From assembly GCF_019263585.2 (NCBI RefSeq), contig NZ_JADQDF010000001.1, forward strand, positions 2,542,001-2,606,000: 64,000 nt of DNA, written 5' to 3'. Source of the stretch: Pseudonocardia oceani. GTDB lineage: Bacteria > Actinomycetota > Actinomycetes > Mycobacteriales > Pseudonocardiaceae. The first letter of the stretch is position 1. Each line of letters starts with the position of its first letter. Positions 1 to 10,600 of the stretch are shown in pieces. The position numbers and the translations under genes are program-made. The notes beneath the pieces are model-generated. The model did not search any database. It had not been told where the DNA came from and worked only from the letters and a program-made list of their open reading frames with translations.

Positions 1-3000
1 CCGCCTCGGGCGCAGCGGTCGGAGCGAGCATCGTTCCAGTGGTGCCGGTGCCAGTGCTCTGCCGGGTGCTTCGGGGCTCGTAGACGGTGCCCTTACGCAC
101 GAGCCCCGGCATCACCGCTGTGACCAGCGCGTCGAGCTGGTGATCGGCGGCGGGTAGCGTGATCCGGGAGAAGCGCGTGGCGACGCTCTGCTTTACGGCC
201 GCAACGCTGATGCTGCGGCCCGGCTTTCCGCTGAGGGCGAGTTCGACGGCGTGCCTCGGGTCGAGGTCGAGCGGGTAGAGTTCGTCGAAGCCCGACACCG
301 CGGCCTGTTCGCCCGCATCGGCCGCGAGCCGCAGCAGGCGACGGTCGTCGCCATTCACGACGTCGGCACCGAGGTCGGCGACGGCGGCGCGCAGCTCCTG
401 CACGGCGGTGACGAGTGGGACGACGCCCGTGCCGCCAGTGGCCGCCACCAGGTTGTCGGCCCGGCGTCCCAGCTCGGTGGCGGTCTCGATGAGCACGTCG
501 GCGGTCGGGTACTCCCGGCCAAGCAGATCGGGATCGGCGGCGTCGTGGAGCGCGACCAACGACGGCCGCCGGGTGCTGCGGCGCAGCTCCAGCAGGGGAT
601 CGTCGTGCCGGGCGTCCAACTCGTACACCGCCCGTAACAACGCGGCTGCCTTCTGGGTCCGCTCGGCGCCGTCCAGCAGCGAGCCCCGCTCGGCGGCCAG
701 GGCCGTCGCGAGACTCTGCACCGTCATGACCCGGCCGTCCCGCGCGAGCAGGCGCACCACCTCGGCTCGCGCGTCCTCCAGCGCCGGACCCTTCGTCCAC
801 GCGTCGACCGCCCTGTCGATCGCATGGGCGACCTGGTCGCGGCTGCGTCCGACGGTGTGCCCGACGTCCTGCACCGCGGGCCAGCGGAGCTGGGCCTCTG
901 CTGGACCGTCCAGGGCGAGGATGGCCCGGACAACCGCCCGGTCGGTGCCCTTGAGCTGGGCGAGTAGATTCTCGACGAGCCGCTCCGTACCCTCGGACGC
1001 GGGGTCGGTTTCCTGCTCCTCGGTCGAGTTGAGGCGCGCCCGCCACTCCTTGATTCGGCGCTGGATCTCCTTGCGGAACGTCTCCCCGAGCCCTCGAATT
1101 GTATTGATCTTCACCGGGTGCACGGCGAGCAGATCGCCGACCGTGGAGACGTCGAGGCGGGCCAGGCCCGACCGGGCCCGCGCCGACAGCCCGGAGCGCT
1201 CCAACAGGGTCTCAGCCGTGGCAGCGATGGCGAGCGCATCGTTGCCGTCGGCGGTCTCCTCGCCGGCGTCGAGACTCGTGAAGACCTCCCGCCAGGCGAG
1301 TGCCAGCTCGTCGGCGCTGGTGAACCGGTCCTTGGCCTCCGGGCTCAGCCCCCGCCGGAACAGCTGGGTGAGCTGGGCCGATACCGCGGGCTCGAACGAA
1401 CCGGGCTCGATGACGGGGGCGTCCGTACCGTCGAGGGGGTGGGCGGCGCCGTCGCCCCACCACGGCATCATCCCCGTGGCCATCTCGTAGAGCGTGGTCG
1501 CCACCGCGTACAGCTCCGCCGCCCGGTCGTAGCGCTTGCGCCGGCCCCGCCCGAGGAAGGGGTCGAGGTAGCCCTGGGTGCCGGAGGCGAGGTTCTCGAC
1601 GCTCTCGCTCGCCAGCGAGAGGTCGAACAGGACGAGACGGGGTGTGCGGTTGCCCGGGTCGGGCAGGATGCCCAGGTTGGCCGGCTTGATGTCGCGGTGA
1701 AAGACGCCCCGGCTCTCCAGGTAAGTCATGGCGTCGAGGAGGTCGCTGCCGTACTGCTGGAGTTGCCCCAGCGTGGCGCGACCTTCCTTCGACAGGCGCG
1801 TCGCCAGCGTCTCGCGGCCGGCGTCGGTGAGCAGCAACGCCTTCCGGCCGTCGACGTCAAGGGGTCCGTCCAGGATCCGGACGATCCGGCGGTGGTCGAG
1901 TGTCCGGAGGACGTCCGCCTCGTCCGAGAGCCGCCGGTCCGCTGCCTCGGTCCGCGCGATCTTGAGGATGACTTCGCGCTCGGAGTCGGTGGCCTCCATG
2001 TCGTTGACGGCGACCGCGACTCCGCTGGAACCCTCACCGCGACGGCCGGTGACGATGAACCGATCGGCGATGGTTTCACCGGCTTGCGCGTCGAGCGGGT
2101 CGGTGGCAGGAGTCGGCTCGGCTTCCGGCTCCGGACGACGGATCGCGCGCCACTCGTCGCGGAGCAGGTCCAGCAGCTCCTCGACCGTCGCGGGTCGGTC
2201 GGACTCGCTGACGCTGGTGGCCATGACGACGGCTTCGGCGATGCCGTCCGGTACACCCGTGGTCGCCGAGCGCGGGTCGAGCGCCTTCGTCGTCGCGAGC
2301 TTGGTCTCCAGCTCCACGAACGTCTCGGCAGGCGGACGGCCAGTGAGGATCAGGTAGGCGAGTGCCCCGAAGCCGTAGACGTCCAGCGGCATGCCCGGCA
2401 TGCCCTCGGCCGACGCACGTGCCTCGGGGGCGAAGTAGAGCCAGTCCCCCTGGTTGGCGATGCCCAGCAGGTCGTTCACGCCCGCGCTGATGGCGGTCCA
2501 GCGTGTGGAGGCATCGGTAGAGTGGAACTTCTGCCCGAAGTACCAGTCTCGGATCGACAGCCGCGGCCTGCCCTTGTTCGGACGGACCCACACGCGCTGC
2601 GGGCTCAGAGCGCGGTGGATGAGATGGCGCTGATGGGCGAAACGGAGAACCTCGCCCAGCCGCTGCACCAGGCCGAACCGCTCCTCGAAGCTCAGCTCGG
2701 CGCCCTGTTCGGCGAGGTAGGCGTCGAGGGGCAGCTCGGTGTCGTCGTAGTCGAAGACGAGCGCCGGCCCGTCATCGGTCCTTCTGAACTCGCTCGGTAC
2801 GGCGATGCCCTCGTGCTTGATCCCGTATGTCAGCTGCATCTCGCTCTTCGCGAGCTGCTCCACCCGCTGCCGCTCGCTCGCGGACGCCTTCGGCGGAACG
2901 TCGTAGAGCCGCAGCCGCAGTTTCGCGTCGGCAACGACGGGGTGGTCGACGAGGACGTCCTGCCAGTCCGGGCCCTCAGCGATCGGCGTCGAGTCGGCGA

Positions 3001-3309
3001 CCGGGTAGTCACCCACCATCCGGGTCTTCGGGGCGGGCAGGAAGTTGGCGCGGGCGCAGAGGGAACGGACCTGCCCCGCACGGAACTTGTCGATGATGTG
3101 GGACTTGTTGCCCGGCAGCTCGGCGAGGAAGTGACTGAACCTCTTCAGCGGCGGCTTCGCCTTGACGTGGTAGCCGTCGAGGCTCACCACCCCGGTGCGG
3201 CCACGGTCGTCGAGGTCGATGGTGCTCTCGTGGCCGTGGAGTACGACGAGTGCCTGCAGAAAGGGGACGGCTCTGCGGGCGGTCGCGTTCGGGGCGTGAT
3301 CGCGCAGCA
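1..3309 (-). pseudogene. pglW: pglW, larger 3' part (BREX type 2 / Pgl Ser/Thr kinase), split by IS256 element, runs off left edge
   Basis: Open minus-strand frame with no stop down to base 1. It holds two kinase-like domains. The first has HRALSPQR in place of the HRDxxxxN loop, so it looks like a pseudokinase. The second is canonical: a glycine loop (GRRGEGSSGVAVAV), a lysine in VILKIA, and HRDIKPAN near base 1697, with DLS replacing DFG. A helix-hairpin-helix-like stretch (STVGDLLAVHPVKIN, about 1080-1160) follows. Kinase domains behind a NERD domain (see the 5' part at 4789-5116) are the known layout of PglW, the kinase of the phage-growth-limitation/BREX type 2 system. About 1,200 codons of the original gene are in the window. 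The pglX and pglZ partners would lie beyond the left edge. Confidence 0.8.
3301..3309. repeat. 9-bp target site duplication (left copy)
   Basis: CGCGCAGCA occurs here and again at 4789-4797, directly flanking the IS element. A duplication of 8-9 bp is usual for IS256-family insertion. Removing the element and one copy restores an uninterrupted pglW frame reading EVLRDHAPNA across the junction. Confidence 0.85.
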
Positions 3310-4788
3310 GAGCCTGTCAGATGGTCTGTGTAACAAGATCCTCTTGAGTTGAGGAGTACACAGATGTCCGTGATCGATGATCAGGATGTGCATCCGCTCG
3401 GAGCCGCCCCCTCGGTCGGTGCCGAGCCCGAGACGGCCCGTGACGCCGTGAACCGGATGGTCGATGCCGGTCTGCTCGACGGGCTGATGTCCAAGGTGGA
3501 TGCCGGTGAGCTCGCGCTGACCGGTGACGGGGGCTTCCTCCCCGAGATGATCAAAGCGGTCCTCGAGCGTGGCCTGGCCGCCGAGCAGACCGCTCACCTG
3601 GGCTACGAGCGTGGCGACCCGGCCGGGCGCGGGACCCCGAACTCCCGCAACGGGTCCACCCCGAAGACCCTCGCGACCGAGGTCGGCGACGTGGCGCTCG
3701 ACGTGCCGCGGGACCGGGCCGGAACCTTCGAGCCACGGCTGGTCCCGAAGGGGTCACGGCGCACCGGCGGCCTCGACGAGATGATCGTCTCGCTCTACGC
3801 GGGCGGGATGACGGTGCGCGACATCAGCCACCACCTGGCCCGCACGCTGGGCACCGAGCTGTCCCACGACACGATCTCCAAGGTCACCGACTCGGTGCTC
3901 GAGGAGGTCAAGCTCTGGCAGTCCCGCCCGCTGGAGGAGATCTACCCGATCGTCTACCTCGACGCCCTCATGATCAAGGTTCGGGACGGGCACCAGGTCC
4001 GCAACCGGGCCGCGCACATCGCCGTCGGCGTCGACCTCGACGGCGTCAAGCACGTCCTGGGCATCTGGGTCCAGGCCGCCGAGGGTGCGAAGTTCTGGGC
4101 CGGAGTGTGCGCCGAGCTGCGCAACCGCGGCGTCCGGGACGTGATCATCGTGTGCTGTGACGGGCTGTCCGGGTTCCCGGAGGCGATCGAGGCGACCTGG
4201 CCGCAGTCGATCGTGCAGACCTGCACGGTGCACCTGCTGCGGGCGGCGATGCGGTTCGTGTCCTACTCCGACCGCAAGAAGGTGGCCGCGGCGCTCAAGC
4301 CGATCTACACCGCCCCGACCGACGAGGTCGCCCGCGTGGAGCTCGACGCGTTCGCCGCCTCCGACCTCGGGCGCCGCTACCCGGCGGCGGTGATGACCTG
4401 GACGAACGCGTGGGAGCGGTTCATCCCGTTCCTGGCGTTCCCACCGGAGTTGCGGCGGATCATCTACACGACGAATGCGATCGAGTCGCTGAACTACCAG
4501 CTCCGGAAGATCATCAAGAACCGTGGTCACTTCCCGAACGACGACGCCGCGATCAAGCTGCTCTGGCTCGCCATCCGCGATATCGAGGACAAGCGAGCCC
4601 GGGCACGGGAGAAGGAGAAGGGGCTGCCCGCCCACGCCCGCCGAGCGTCTGGCCGACTCGTCGAAGGAGCCGTCGTCCAGGGCTGGAAACAGGCCCTCGG
4701 CGCCCTCGCCCTGACCTACCCCGAACGCCTCAGCCCCTACCTGTCCTGACAATTTCTAGATCGACTTACACAGAGATCTTGACAGGCC
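3310..4788 (+). mobile_element. IS256-family insertion sequence inside pglW
   Basis: About 1.48 kb, with imperfect terminal inverted repeats. The left end carries GCCTGTCAGATGGTCTGTGT and the reverse complement of the right end GCCTGTCAAGATCTCTGTGT, matching at both ends of the repeat. The element holds a single transposase gene and is bounded by a 9-bp duplication. The exact tip is uncertain by one or two bases because the left end has one extra base. The intact duplication, ends and transposase suggest recent insertion. Confidence 0.88.
3364..4749 (+). CDS. IS256-family transposase
   Basis: A 461-residue DDE-type mutator transposase. The catalytic residues fit D in VYLDALMIKV, D in VCCDGLSGFPEAI and E in TTNAIESLNYQ. 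The first two are typical spacing for the family, and TTNAIESLN is one of its most recognisable motifs. The start is the ATG preceded by GAGGAG about 10 bases upstream; an in-frame start 15 bases earlier has no better ribosome site. The gene fills nearly all of the element and looks intact, so the copy may be active. It is transcribed against the pglW gene it interrupts. Confidence 0.93.
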   Translation: MSVIDDQDVHPLGAAPSVGAEPETARDAVNRMVDAGLLDGLMSKVDAGELALTGDGGFLPEMIKAVLERGLAAEQTAHLGYERGDPAGRGTPNSRNGSTPKTLATEVGDVALDVPRDRAGTFEPRLVPKGSRRTGGLDEMIVSLYAGGMTVRDISHHLARTLGTELSHDTISKVTDSVLEEVKLWQSRPLEEIYPIVYLDALMIKVRDGHQVRNRAAHIAVGVDLDGVKHVLGIWVQAAEGAKFWAGVCAELRNRGVRDVIIVCCDGLSGFPEAIEATWPQSIVQTCTVHLLRAAMRFVSYSDRKKVAAALKPIYTAPTDEVARVELDAFAASDLGRRYPAAVMTWTNAWERFIPFLAFPPELRRIIYTTNAIESLNYQLRKIIKNRGHFPNDDAAIKLLWLAIRDIEDKRARAREKEKGLPAHARRASGRLVEGAVVQGWKQALGALALTYPERLSPYLS

Positions 4789-5116
4789 CGCGCAGCACCT
4801 CGACGAGCCGCTTCGCCTTACGGTCCGTGGCGATCCATGGGTTCTCGACACTGCGGACGTTGTGCTTCCACCACTGGGAGTTGCCATCGATCTTGCCGTG
4901 CCAGCCCTTGAGCTCCACAACGAACACGCCCGCGCGTGTCATCAGCAGCACGTCGACCTCGGCTGATCGGCCGTTGTTGTCGATGAACGTCAGGTTCACC
5001 CAGGCCGTGGTGATGCCATCCTCTGGCAGGAGGTCACGAAAACGATCGAGGGCCGCCTGCTCGGCCGGTGTGGCCGACGGACCCATGACGATCCAGTGTG
5101 CGGAGTCGGCCTTCAC
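4789..5116 (-). pseudogene. pglW: pglW, 5' part with NERD domain, truncated by the IS element
   Basis: Start of the interrupted kinase gene. The GTG chosen has GGGAGG six bases upstream; an ATG five codons earlier has no visible ribosome site. The encoded segment contains a NERD (nuclease-related) domain with EVDVLLMTRAGVFVVELKGW, known at the N-terminus of PglW. Downstream of EVLR the frame enters the IS and stops at 4766, giving a product of about 116 residues that is NERD only. The rest continues at 3300 and below. Without the IS this would be one continuous reading frame. Confidence 0.8.
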
Positions 5117-5246
5117 GTCGCGCCTCCCCATGCCACATCGACCACGCGGACGAACCTATCTTCCGCAGGACTGCAGTGCCGGACGGCGTAATTTCTTGCG
5201 CCGAACGCCGAACGATCGGCTGACTGACGCAGCCGTTCACGACAGC

Positions 5247-5684
5247 TCATTCCGGTCGGGCCGGCGGAGCCCATCGTGTCCCATCGAGCCCGTAGAGGCC
5301 GACGACCTCGTCGGTGAGGGTCCTGACCTGCAGCTCCGTGGCGGCGGCGACCATCCCTGCGAACGTATGCAACAGGCTCTCATCGTCCGCAAGGTGGCGG
5401 ACGTCGGCGAGTTCGACGGAGTCGTATGGCCACACCGCCTCACGGCTCACCTCGCCGTCGAGGTCAACCAGGTACTCGAGACACCGCTCGACCAGATCGA
5501 CGCGAAGCCACCGGCCGCCGACCCATTCCGGATCGTCCAAGGACGGCATCCGCAGTCGTAGTGACGCCCAAGGCGCGCCGGCCGGATCGAGACCCAGTTC
5601 CGCGGTCCCGACAGCCTGCGAATCACGATCGCCCGTGCCGGTCATCCACGGGTCGATCTGGAACAGTCCGGTCGTGACCGTCAT
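5247..5684 (-). CDS. hypothetical protein upstream of pglW
   Basis: 145 residues, family not recognised. The start is the ATG with AAAGGA just upstream; an in-frame start 69 bases earlier is less likely. The sequence is acidic and Trp-rich (GLFQIDPWMTGTG, LDDPEWVGGRWLRVDL), soluble, with no signal peptide or membrane segment. It lies on the same strand as pglW about 130 bases upstream, so it may be co-transcribed with the defence gene, but nothing in the sequence shows a defence role. Confidence 0.6.
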   Translation of the reverse strand: MTVTTGLFQIDPWMTGTGDRDSQAVGTAELGLDPAGAPWASLRLRMPSLDDPEWVGGRWLRVDLVERCLEYLVDLDGEVSREAVWPYDSVELADVRHLADDESLLHTFAGMVAAATELQVRTLTDEVVGLYGLDGTRWAPPARPE

Positions 5685-5779
5685 GCGCGTTCCTTTCACG
5701 AGCACAAGCTGACAGCAGCCGAGAGCGGGGCACGCTACCGACAGCTTGACCACGGTCGCACCTCAGGCCAGCCAACGCC

Positions 5780-6004
5780 GTGCCGATGACGATCACAGGT
5801 CTAGCCGCGCGTCCTTCGGATGCCCGAGTCCTTCCTCGCCGCCCAGGACCCCGGTTTCACACCGCTTCGTGCCGCTGCGCACCCGTCGTCGGCGACGCCC
5901 TGCGCGCCCACCTTCACACGCCTCCCGCCGACCGCCCGACGGAACTGGTCTTCACCGACGACGAGGACCGGCGGCGGGGCGCCCTTATCGATCGTGGCTC
6001 GTGA
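5780..6004 (+). pseudogene. possible remnant of a tyrosine recombinase (integrase) gene
   Basis: A short open frame of 74 codons. The segment HTASCRCAPVVGDALRAHL followed by ELVFTDDEDRR resembles the stretch of actinobacterial phage-type integrases between the first catalytic Arg and the HxxR box, which typically reads like TAxSRRTVPLP...ALRAHL...LVFT. The N-terminal and catalytic parts are absent, so if the reading is right this is a scar of an older integration. The similarity is from memory of the family and is weak. A non-coding origin is possible. Confidence 0.3.
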
Positions 6005-6254
6005 TCCGGGGCAGGGCTTCGGCGAGACGGAACAGGTCTACGTCCCCCTGCTCGGTCAGGCCCGGAATGACCCCGATCAGGGTGTTGGCCACGCAGACCC
6101 GATATTCCTGGCGGCCGTGATCCATCGCCGCCACGACGAGGGCGTCGGATGCTGCTTCGATCGCCCCCGCCTGCGTCGGCGCGTTCCCGCCGGCCAGGGG
6201 TTGCACGTTCTCCACTCCGGCGCTGAGCACGCCGACGGTCCAGGTGATGTTCAT
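5985..6254 (-). CDS. hypothetical protein
   Basis: About 89 residues beginning MNITWTVGVLSAGVENVQPL; family not recognised. The start is the internal ATG, because the 19 codons before it are Arg/Pro-rich and look like upstream non-coding sequence; the ribosome site is weak. It contains LVVAAMDHGRQEYRVCVANT and no membrane segment. Its 3' end overlaps the candidate integrase remnant on the other strand by 20 bases. It is followed by another same-direction unknown gene of the accessory region. Confidence 0.45.
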   Translation of the reverse strand: MNITWTVGVLSAGVENVQPLAGGNAPTQAGAIEAASDALVVAAMDHGRQEYRVCVANTLIGVIPGLTEQGDVDLFRLAEALPRITSHDR

Positions 6255-6323
6255 TCGCGCAGGATCACGGGTTCGGGGCGGCCGCGTCGGCGGCCGCCCC
6301 GAGTTGTCCACAACCCCCGCGCG

Positions 6324-6851
6324 CTACTCGTCCTCGGTGGGGTTCTCCCCCAGCAACCGGGCCGCCTGACGCCACGCCCGCAGCATCGACGTGTACGCGG
6401 TCGCGTCACACACCTCCCACGTCACCGGACCGACCTCGATCCGCAGCATCGCCGGAACCGCGCCATTCGCACGGGACGGCAGGAACGCCCACCGCACCTC
6501 CGGCAGCCCGGCGAACCGAATCATCGCCGCCACAGTCGTCGGCCCGATCAGCAACGGACGACGGCCCGCGACCGCCGGGGCCAACGATTGCGCCCCGACC
6601 GCCGCGCCGCTCCACCCGTCGGCGACCGCCCGCGCGGTCACCCCGGCGCGCAGGTAGACGAGCACGGCGCCAAGGGTGAGCCCGAGCTGCTGCTCCGCGG
6701 TCCCCACGTGGGCGAGATCGAGCCGGGCGGGAACGAGTCCGGCGGCGCGGACGGTCAGGTTCGTGACCACCGACGAGCTGGTGATCAGCCGTGCCTCGGA
6801 GGTCGGGCTCGGCTGCTCGACGCTGCGGCTGCGGTCGGTCCGTGCGGGCAT
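6324..6851 (-). CDS. hypothetical protein of the mobile region
   Basis: 175 residues. The start is an ATG with AGGAGG seven bases upstream. No recognised domain. The central part is Ala/Val-rich (LTLGAVLVYLRAGVTARAVADGW) and the C-terminus is acidic and hydrophilic. It lies beyond the relaxase gene on the same strand, separated from it by a gene of opposite direction, so it is probably a separate accessory transcript. Function unknown. Confidence 0.6.
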   Translation of the reverse strand: MPARTDRSRSVEQPSPTSEARLITSSSVVTNLTVRAAGLVPARLDLAHVGTAEQQLGLTLGAVLVYLRAGVTARAVADGWSGAAVGAQSLAPAVAGRRPLLIGPTTVAAMIRFAGLPEVRWAFLPSRANGAVPAMLRIEVGPVTWEVCDATAYTSMLRAWRQAARLLGENPTEDE

Positions 6852-7189
6852 GGTGGCCTCCTGGTGCTGGTGGGCCTGGTGGCCCGTCCCCTTGGGGCGG
6901 CGGGGAGTTGTTTCCCCCGCCGCCGTAAGGCGACCAACCACGGCCGTGGAGGCTGCCGGTCAAGGGCGGCCGGAGGCCGTCGCGCAGCGACACGGAGCGC
7001 AGCGGAGTGCCCTTTACCGGGAGTCAGGCCGTGGTAAGCCGAGGGCCGCTAGGCCCCGCCGAAGGCGGTCGATCGGGTAGTTCCCTAGCTTGCGCGGCCC
7101 TGAGCGCGAACCCGACCCGGGACCGACCGACGGCCCGATGACCTGCTTGGACGTCGAGAACCGTCGGTGACTCGTGCGACTCTGGATGC
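6852..7189. other. intergenic stretch without a supported gene
   Basis: 338 bases between divergent unknown genes. The only structure I see is a GC-rich stem near 6896-6926 (GGCGGCGGGGA pairing with TCCCCCGCCGCC). It lies in the upstream region of the gene that starts at 6851. An origin of transfer could lie here or near the relaxase gene, but I see no recognisable nic site. Confidence 0.4.
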
Positions 7190-7612
7190 ATGGAGGTGAC
7201 GGAGAAGGACGTCGCGCGCATCCCGCTGCGCAATCTTCGCGTGCCGCTGGACGAGTTCGTGGCGGTGTGGGCGGAGGCGGAGCGTCGCAACGCCGAGCAG
7301 GCCGAGCAGGGCGTCACTGACTGGTACGCCGGGGGCGTGATTGTGACGTGCCGGTGGATGGCGCGCGCAGTGGTGCGGCCGGCTTCGGGGCCGCGGCGGA
7401 TGGCCCGGCCGCCGGTGTCCCGGCACGACGAGCGCGCTTACGAGGAGTTGATCGAGGCGGAGTACCTGGCCGCGGAGGTGCTCGACGATCGCCGGCCGGA
7501 TCTCATCGAGTCGCGTCCGGGCTGGTGCGAGGCGATTCGGGCCACCTTGCGGTGGGCGTGGCGCAGCTCCGGAACGCCTCCGATCGACGTTCCGGCGCGC
7601 GCGGCGGGATGA
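7190..7612 (+). CDS. hypothetical protein, opposite strand to relaxase
   Basis: 140 residues beginning MEVTEKDVARIPLRNLRVPL. No recognised family, no membrane segment, and only a weak ribosome site. It has acidic and Arg-rich stretches (RRMARPPVSRHDERAYEELIEAEYLAAEV). It is the only plus-strand gene between the IS and the GntR regulator, converges on the relaxase gene with a 22-base gap, and is therefore outside the transfer operon. Confidence 0.55.
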   Translation: MEVTEKDVARIPLRNLRVPLDEFVAVWAEAERRNAEQAEQGVTDWYAGGVIVTCRWMARAVVRPASGPRRMARPPVSRHDERAYEELIEAEYLAAEVLDDRRPDLIESRPGWCEAIRATLRWAWRSSGTPPIDVPARAAG

Positions 7613-7634
7613 CCGCCAAGCGGACTGGTCCGCC

Positions 7635-10600
7635 TCAACGGGGCATCGCGTCGTCATAGCTGCCCATGTCGAGCGCGGACTCGTCGACGTCGGCGGTCTC
7701 GGCGGTCTGGTCGTCGGCGTGCCAGCGGTCGAGTTCGGCGGCACGGTGCTCGGTCTCCTCCTGCACGTCGGCGGCTCGGCGGGCGTTGATCTCGGCGAGC
7801 GCGCGAGTCGCATCCGCGTAGTCGTCGGCGGTCTGCTCCGGGGTCGGGATCCGGACGGTGTCCTCGTTCACCGGCGCAGGTTCGTCGGCAGCGATCTCGC
7901 GGATGTCGCGGTCCGGTGCTTCCACCATCACGTCGGGAGGCGCGGCTGCGATGTGGTCGGTGTCGTCGTCGATCAGGTCGGCGTCGGTGACGGCGCGGTG
8001 CTGGTCGTCCTCGATCGTCGCGTGGTGGTCGGCGGTGAGCCATTCCTCGGCGGTGACGAGCTGCTCGGGCTCGGTGTCGTCGATGTGGCGGCGGGTGAGC
8101 TCGGCTTCGCAGCGTCGGCCGTAGCCGAGGGTGCGGGCATTGTCGGCGAGGAAGTACGCGCGGGCGTCGTCGATGACCTGGAGCTTCTCCGCCTGCGCGT
8201 CGAGGGTCTCGGCGAGCGCGCGGGCCTGCGCGGCCTCGGTCTGCAGTCGCTTGCGCTCGGCGGGGTTGGCGTCGGCTTTTGCGGCGCGTAGCTCGGCGGT
8301 CTGGCGGTGCGTGGCCGCGGCCTGGCGGGTGCCAGCAAGTTCGTTGCCGACGTATCGGGGCGCCCATGCCTCCTCACGCTTGGCCGCGCGGATCCACATG
8401 CGGAGCTGGCCGTCGGTCATCTCCAGCTCTTCGCGTTCGATCTCCGGTCGGCCCAGGGTGCGCCAGGCGGCGCGGTAGGCGGCGTACTGCTCGACCTGCC
8501 CCGGTTTCGGGGCGGGGCCGAGTGCGTCGGCGGGGTCGTCGTGGCCGCGCATCTCCCGGTACGCGGCGACGAGGCCTGCGCGGCGTTCCCAGTCCGCGCG
8601 GGCGTCGCTGTCGGTGGGCGCGGCTCCGATGGCGCTGGTGAGCCAGTCGGGCGCGGTGTCGGCGAGTTCGGCGCCGAGCTGGTCGGCGCGCTGGTCCGCG
8701 GCATCGGCGAGGGCGGCGAGGTAGCGGCGCCACTCGGGGTTGTCGACGCGGGGTGTCCAGCTGGTGAAGGAGTCGCCGATCGGGTCGAGCTGGTCGGCGT
8801 GCTCGGTGCGGATGCGGCTGTAGATCGCGTTGGACGCGTTGCGCACCCCGTCGAAGGGGCGTTCGGCGATCGCGTCGTGCAGCACCTGGCGCGGGTCGTG
8901 GCCGGCGAGTTCGGCGCGGCGCAGGATTCGGGTCAGCGTGGCGGCACCGTCCTCGGCGGCGATGCGCGACCGCTCGGCCGGGTCGAGGACGCCGTCCTGG
9001 GCGAGCTGGTCGAGCCATCCCGCGGTCCGTTCCGTTGCGGCGAGCTGGGCGGCGTCGGCGAGCAGGTCGCCTGCGGTCCGCGTGCTGCCGGCGTCGGTGG
9101 CGGCTTGGGTGGCGGTGGCGAGCGCGGACCGGTTGGCCGCGTCCGCCGCGGTGGTGGTGTTCAGCACCTGGGCGAGCACGGCGACGGGGTCGCGGTGCAG
9201 CGTGTGGGTGTCGCTGCCCTGGGCGTCGTCGTCGACCGCGGCGAGGGTGACGACGTATGCGGTGTTGGTGTCGCGGCCGCGGGTCATCGGCACCAGCAGC
9301 CCGGCCGGGCTGGTCCGTGGGGTGGCCACGGTGTGGCTGGTGTCGACGGAGGCACCCTGGGCGGCGTTCTTCGTCGAGGCGTATCCCAGCGCCAGGTGCT
9401 CGGCGACGTAGCCGGCGGGGAGCACCATCCGTTCGCCCAGGACGTCGCCGTCCGAGGTCCGGCCACGGATCACCGCGACCTCGAGGGCGCCGTCGTCGCG
9501 CACGGCGTGGACCCGGTACCGCTCGCGGGTGATCGCGGGGCGGGCGTTGCCCTCCACTCCCTGCACGGTCCAGTCCAGGGTGCGGGCCTCGACGAGATCG
9601 CCGACCCCGGCGTAGGTGCCCTGCAGCCCGAGCCTGACCCCGTTCTCGGCAACCTGGCCGAGCCGGACGAGTTCGGCGCGGACCTCCGCGGACAGCCGGG
9701 CCGCCTGTTCGTTGGTGTCGACGATGAGCAGCGACTGCCGACCGGCGAGGGTGTCGCCGAGCCAGCCGCGGACCGCGACCTGCTCGGCCTGCTCGACGGA
9801 TCCGGCGTCGATCAACCGGCCCTGCTTGTGGTACTCGCGCAGCACGGTCTCGTCGCCCGCGCGCAGCCGCAGCGACGCCTCCCGCTCCCAGGCGTGGGTG
9901 AACCGGCGGGCCTCGGCGAGTTCGTAGCTGGCGCCGGACTGCGCGATGAGGTCCATCCCGCCTCCGGCGCCGACGGCGGCGAGCTGGCGGTGGTCCCCGA
10001 CCAGCAGCAGCTTCGCCCCGGCCGCGTCCACATGGTGGTGGATGGCGGCGAGCGCGGCGGTGTCGGTCATCGCGGATTCGTCGACGACCACCAGGTCCCC
10101 GCTGTGCAGCCGCCACGCCTGATCTCCGTCGACGGGCGGCCCGCCCGAGCCGGGGCCGGCGGCGAGCCGACGCTGCGCACCGAGCCAGGCGGCGACGTTG
10201 CTCGCGGTGACCCCTTCGGACTTGAGGACCTCGGTCGCGATCTGCGAGGTCGCCAGGCCGAACACCCGCCGCGGCGTCTGTCCGCCGGTGTGGGCGGGGT
10301 CGGTCCAGCCGCGGGCGATCGTCCCTACGACGAACGACTTCCCGGTCCCGGGCGGCCCGATCAGGGTCTCCACCCGCGCACCGGAGGTCAGCACGCCGCG
10401 GACGGCGGCGGCCTGGTCGACCCCGAGTTCGATCCCGGACTCGGCCAGCTCCTGGATGAACCGTTGCGCCCGGTCATACGGCAGCGCCGTCCCACCGCCC
10501 GTGGCGGTGGCCGCGACCAGGGCGCGTTCGGTGCGGACCTGATCGGGGGTGGCGTAGAGCATCGCTCCGGGGGCTTGGTAGACGCTGGAGCCGTTGTCCA

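Noticed and set aside
1118..3352. Long plus-strand frame opposite pglW
   Set aside because: Composition is that of an antisense shadow in GC-rich DNA; the minus frame contains kinase motifs.
5585..5607. Partial similarity to the tRNA-Lys 3' end, considered as the second att site
   Set aside because: Too many mismatches (GGATCGA shared, then diverging) and not at a gene boundary. Not convincing as an att copy.
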